Positions 22,548-25,421 of a stretch of 25,421 nucleotides of DNA are shown here, in pieces. The DNA is from Nitrospirota bacterium (GTDB lineage: Bacteria > Nitrospirota > Nitrospiria > Nitrospirales > UBA8639), in assembly GCA_029865515.1 (NCBI GenBank), contig JAOUGQ010000010.1:1-25421 (forward strand). The letters run 5' to 3'. Position numbers and translations under genes: made by a program. Under the pieces are notes generated by a model. It worked only from the letters and a program-made list of their open reading frames with translations. It had not been told where the DNA came from and made no database searches. Each line of letters starts with the position of its first letter. The stretch's first letter is position 1.

Positions 22548-23287
22548 TGTCACCTTCTCTACCCCCCTTGTCTCAAGCCTCTCAGCCCATCATTTCCGTC
22601 AATCATCTCGGAATGCAGCTTCGGGCTGGTAATCAATCTGTAAAGATTTTACAGGACATTTCCTTCGAGGTCTTCACTAGCCAGGTGGTCGCCATTGTCG
22701 GACCATCGGGAAGCGGCAAATCGACTCTTCTGGGTTTGCTAGCTGGTCTCGATCGACCGACACAGGGGTCCATCCGCATTGCCCAGACCGAGATCACAAC
22801 CTTGTCCGATACCGAAATGGCCCACTTTCGACGGAAACACATTGGTTACGTTTTTCAAGCCTTTCATCTCATTCCCACCTTGACGGCTCTGGAAAATGTC
22901 GCACTCCCGTTGGAATTGCAAGGTATTTCCACGGGGGAATCACGAGCCACGGCCCTTTTGCAATCCGTGGGACTGGAACATCGCCTTCACCATTATCCCA
23001 TTCAGCTCTCGGGAGGTGAACAACAACGGGTCGCTCTGGCCCGCGCCTTTATCATCCAGCCTCCTCTCCTGCTTGCTGACGAACCCACCGGCAATCTGGA
23101 TAGCACAACCGGCGCGAGGGTCATCGATCTGCTGTGGGAGCTTCATCAGCAGCACGGCAGCACGCTCGTCCTGGTCACCCACGACGCATCATTGGCCGCT
23201 CGCGCACAACGGATTTTGACATTGCGGGATGGGGCGATTGTGAACGAGACGATTGATCCGTTGTCATTATCAGATACAAGGAAATGA
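22529..23287 (+). CDS. ybbA: ABC transporter ATP-binding protein, YbbA/LolD-like
   Basis: The protein is 252 residues if read from the GTG at 22529. Motifs are complete: Walker A GPSGSGKST (58-66), Q-loop Q110 in YVFQAFHLIPT, signature LSGGEQQ (160-166), Walker B LLLADE (180-185), D-loop GNLD, and switch H218 in VLVTHDA. The sequence follows E. coli YbbA closely (LIPTLTALENVALPLEL, QQRVALARAF). It energises the FtsX-like permease encoded directly downstream, with which it overlaps by four bases (ATGA). The N-terminal start is uncertain: no ATG lies before the first conserved strand, the GTG has no ribosome site, and TTG codons follow at 22547 and 22568. From the GTG the gene overlaps the tesA start head-to-head by 19 bases. 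Confidence 0.93.
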   Translation: MNVPSSLSPSLPPLSQASQPIISVNHLGMQLRAGNQSVKILQDISFEVFTSQVVAIVGPSGSGKSTLLGLLAGLDRPTQGSIRIAQTEITTLSDTEMAHFRRKHIGYVFQAFHLIPTLTALENVALPLELQGISTGESRATALLQSVGLEHRLHHYPIQLSGGEQQRVALARAFIIQPPLLLADEPTGNLDSTTGARVIDLLWELHQQHGSTLVLVTHDASLAARAQRILTLRDGAIVNETIDPLSLSDTRK

Positions 23288-25421
23288 TGCCCATATCCTT
23301 CAAATTGGCCTGGCGGGAAATTACCAGCGCCTGGTCTCGTTTTCTCTTTTTGTTTCTCTGTATTGCGCTAGGCGTCGGCGCGATTGTGGCGGTCGACCTG
23401 TTTGCCACCAATGTCGAACAGGTCATTCTGGGAGATGCCCGTGCCCTGTTAGGCGGCGATGTAGAGTTAGCCTGGCGAAGAATGATCACCGACAAGAGCC
23501 GGGGCCTGCTGAACTCCCTTTCTGACCGTGGCATCCTCATCTCTCACGTGACTGAACTCGCGGCAATGGCGACGGCGGAAAATCCTGACAACCACACTCT
23601 TCTCAGGGGAAAAAGCTCTCAACTGGTTGAACTCAAAGCTACGGATTCCGCTTATCCCCTGTATGGCCGCTTGGTTGGAGAACCCCACCATCCGGCTGAA
23701 CAACTTCTGGCTTCTCTTCAATCGGGTTGCCGTCGCTCACCGTGTTTTGGTGCGCTTGCCCAGGAATCCTTGCTGATCCGGCTCAATCTGACCGTCGGGA
23801 GCGAGCTGCGGATCGGCCAGGCCAGCTTCCTCATCACGGCCGTGCTCAAAAAGGAACCGGATCGCATTGCCAATGGGTTTAGTTTAGGCCCAAGAGTCAT
23901 GATTTCGCGGGAAGCGCTTGAGGCGACCACATTGGTCAAAACAGGAAGCCGGATTCAGGAACGGTATCGTCTAAAAATTTCTGACTCCATCTCTCTCGAA
24001 CCCCTGATGGGTGAGTTACGGGGACGCCTCAGCGGAGAAGGCGTCAAGGTCAGCTCCTTTAAAGATGCCCAACCCCGACTCCGCCGGTTTCTCGACCAAC
24101 TGAATCTCTATCTTGGCCTGATTGGATTAACGATTTTATTGGTGGGTGGAATCGGGGTGGCCTGCACCATCCAGGGATTTATCACACAAAAGATACCCAT
24201 TATCGCCACATTGAAAACACTGGGGGCGGATTCCCCCCAAGTGATCCGTCTCTATCTCACGCAAAGTCTTTTCTTGGGAGGAATCGGCAGCCTTCTCGGT
24301 GGAATACTCGGAGTGGCACTCCACCGGGGATTGCCTCTTTTTCTTCAAGGACTGATTCCAGAAACCATGCCCATGAACCCCTCTATCCTTCCCATTCTGC
24401 GGGGAGTCACGCTTGGTATTTTAGCCACACTGGCCTTCTCGCTGTGGCCTCTGTTGGCCATCCGTCATGTCTCTCCGGCATTGGTGTTTCGCCAAGCCGT
24501 GGACCAACCTCAGGGCATGACTCAAAGCCGGTCCTGGGTAACCCGATGGCTTATGCTACTTCAAAGTTGGTGGCATGATCGGACGCGGGTCAGCGTCAGC
24601 GTGATCATTGTGGGAGGGGTAACGAGCCTGGCCATGTGGCAAGCACACTCCCTGACGCTCGGCCTGTTTTTTGCCGGTTCCGTTATTTTGGCCGTTCTCC
24701 TCTTGTTAGGCGGAACCGGGATTTTATACTGGATTCTCGGCCATGTGCAGTTTCCTCAACGGTTTTTACTGCGTCATGCCGTGAATAATCTGCAACGACC
24801 GGGAAACTTTACCAAAGCCATGACCCTGGCCATCGGGATTGGCGTCATGCTCATGGCGACACTCACCACTGTGCAACGGTCCCTCCTCGAACTGATCGGG
24901 AACCAAATTCCCTCCAATGCCCCCTCCTTTTTTTTCATTGACATCCAACCGGATCAACATCCGCAATTCGAGCAAGTGCTGAAACAGGATTTCCCGGACT
25001 CGCCGTATGATTTGGTTCCGGTCGTGCGATCTCGTCTCACCGCTATCAACGGACAACCAATCAATCCTGAAACACTTAAAGGGCAACGGAACGAATGGTA
25101 TTTCACCAGAGAATACGTGTTAACGACATTCCAGGTCCTTCCAAAAGACAACATCCTCACTCAGGGACACTGGTGGGCCGACACCAGGGAACAGACCCCC
25201 GTAGATGCGATCAAGACGCCGTCCGATCTCCCGTTGGTCTCAGTGGAAGATGAAGCTGCAAAAAACCTGGGACTGACGCTGGGATCAACGCTGACGTTGG
25301 ATATTCAAGGGGTTCCATTTGAAGCTCGTGTCAGCAGCCTTCGACAGGTAGACTGGAGCAGTTTTTCCATGAACTTTTTTATGATTGTCGAGCCTGGCTC
25401 TCTTGATGATGCCCCCTTAAC
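23284..25421 (+). CDS. ybbP: ABC transporter permease, YbbP-like (cut by window edge)
   Basis: I translated this frame from the ATG at 23284 and it stays open for 712 codons to the window edge; E. coli YbbP has about 804, so roughly 90 residues are missing. It begins MMPISFKLAWREITSAWSRF followed by the membrane segment LFLFLCIALGVGAIVAV. A large periplasmic domain comes next. A central group of membrane helices follows (YLGLIGLTILLVGGIGVACTI, then LFLGGIGSLLGGILGVAL, then GVTLGILATLAFSLWPLLAI), with more helices after about residue 435 (VSVIIVGGVTSLAM, LGLFFAGSVILAVLLLLGG) and a second periplasmic domain. The segment KIPIIATLKTLGADSPQVIRLYL is the FtsX-family coupling region. It partners with YbbA. 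The substrate is not established in any organism I know; lipid or envelope-related export has been suggested for the family. Confidence 0.92.
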   Translation, partial: MMPISFKLAWREITSAWSRFLFLFLCIALGVGAIVAVDLFATNVEQVILGDARALLGGDVELAWRRMITDKSRGLLNSLSDRGILISHVTELAAMATAENPDNHTLLRGKSSQLVELKATDSAYPLYGRLVGEPHHPAEQLLASLQSGCRRSPCFGALAQESLLIRLNLTVGSELRIGQASFLITAVLKKEPDRIANGFSLGPRVMISREALEATTLVKTGSRIQERYRLKISDSISLEPLMGELRGRLSGEGVKVSSFKDAQPRLRRFLDQLNLYLGLIGLTILLVGGIGVACTIQGFITQKIPIIATLKTLGADSPQVIRLYLTQSLFLGGIGSLLGGILGVALHRGLPLFLQGLIPETMPMNPSILPILRGVTLGILATLAFSLWPLLAIRHVSPALVFRQAVDQPQGMTQSRSWVTRWLMLLQSWWHDRTRVSVSVIIVGGVTSLAMWQAHSLTLGLFFAGSVILAVLLLLGGTGILYWILGHVQFPQRFLLRHAVNNLQRPGNFTKAMTLAIGIGVMLMATLTTVQRSLLELIGNQIPSNAPSFFFIDIQPDQHPQFEQVLKQDFPDSPYDLVPVVRSRLTAINGQPINPETLKGQRNEWYFTREYVLTTFQVLPKDNILTQGHWWADTREQTPVDAIKTPSDLPLVSVEDEAAKNLGLTLGSTLTLDIQGVPFEARVSSLRQVDWSSFSMNFFMIVEPGSLDDAPL

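Overview
The window looks like chromosomal DNA of a Nitrospira-type bacterium. This is an inference from gene content: many PBS-lyase-type HEAT-repeat proteins, a three-gene pnt transhydrogenase, moderate G+C, and a glycine-methylation route to betaine that suggests a saline or brackish lineage. No 16S or marker gene is present to prove it.

Layout. Positions 1-1981 (minus) hold a split proton-translocating transhydrogenase operon, pntAA-pntAB-pntB, with pntB cut by the left edge. At 2246-3514 (minus) lies an alpha/beta-hydrolase-like protein lacking the usual nucleophile. Positions 3768-6672 (plus) form a compact three-gene unit: an exported alkaline-phosphatase-superfamily protein whose metal ligands are degenerate, a small exported unknown protein, and a HEAT-repeat protein. 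Positions 6718-10379 form an osmoprotection module: a fused glycine/sarcosine/dimethylglycine N-methyltransferase (minus) diverging from a BCCT betaine transporter (plus). Positions 10380-12182 are a small accessory patch, with a Phd-PIN toxin-antitoxin pair behind a repeat-bearing promoter and a broken FRG-domain gene.

Positions 12435-16658 carry a small helical protein and then four consecutive HEAT-repeat genes on the same strand. The last of these has an extra N-terminal non-HEAT domain. This array, with its relative at 5284-6672, is the least explained part of the window and the best candidate for an undescribed system. Positions 16838-18395 hold ugd (minus) and a tRNA-Gly(GCC) gene (plus) with a clear sigma-70 promoter. 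Positions 18469-19779 (minus) encode an unknown protein with a Rossmann-like glycine motif. Positions 19919-21167 pair a ChaN-like lipoprotein with a dual CDGSH iron-sulfur protein. A 55-residue exported or membrane peptide follows. The right end is the tesA / ybbA-ybbP divergent arrangement also known from proteobacteria, with ybbP cut by the window edge.

The genes form several independent housekeeping and stress modules (NADPH supply, osmolyte synthesis and uptake, sugar-nucleotide oxidation, iron/heme handling, lipase/ABC export). The TA/FRG patch between the BCCT gene and the HEAT array looks like decaying accessory DNA. No insertion sequence, integrase, CRISPR array or rRNA was seen.
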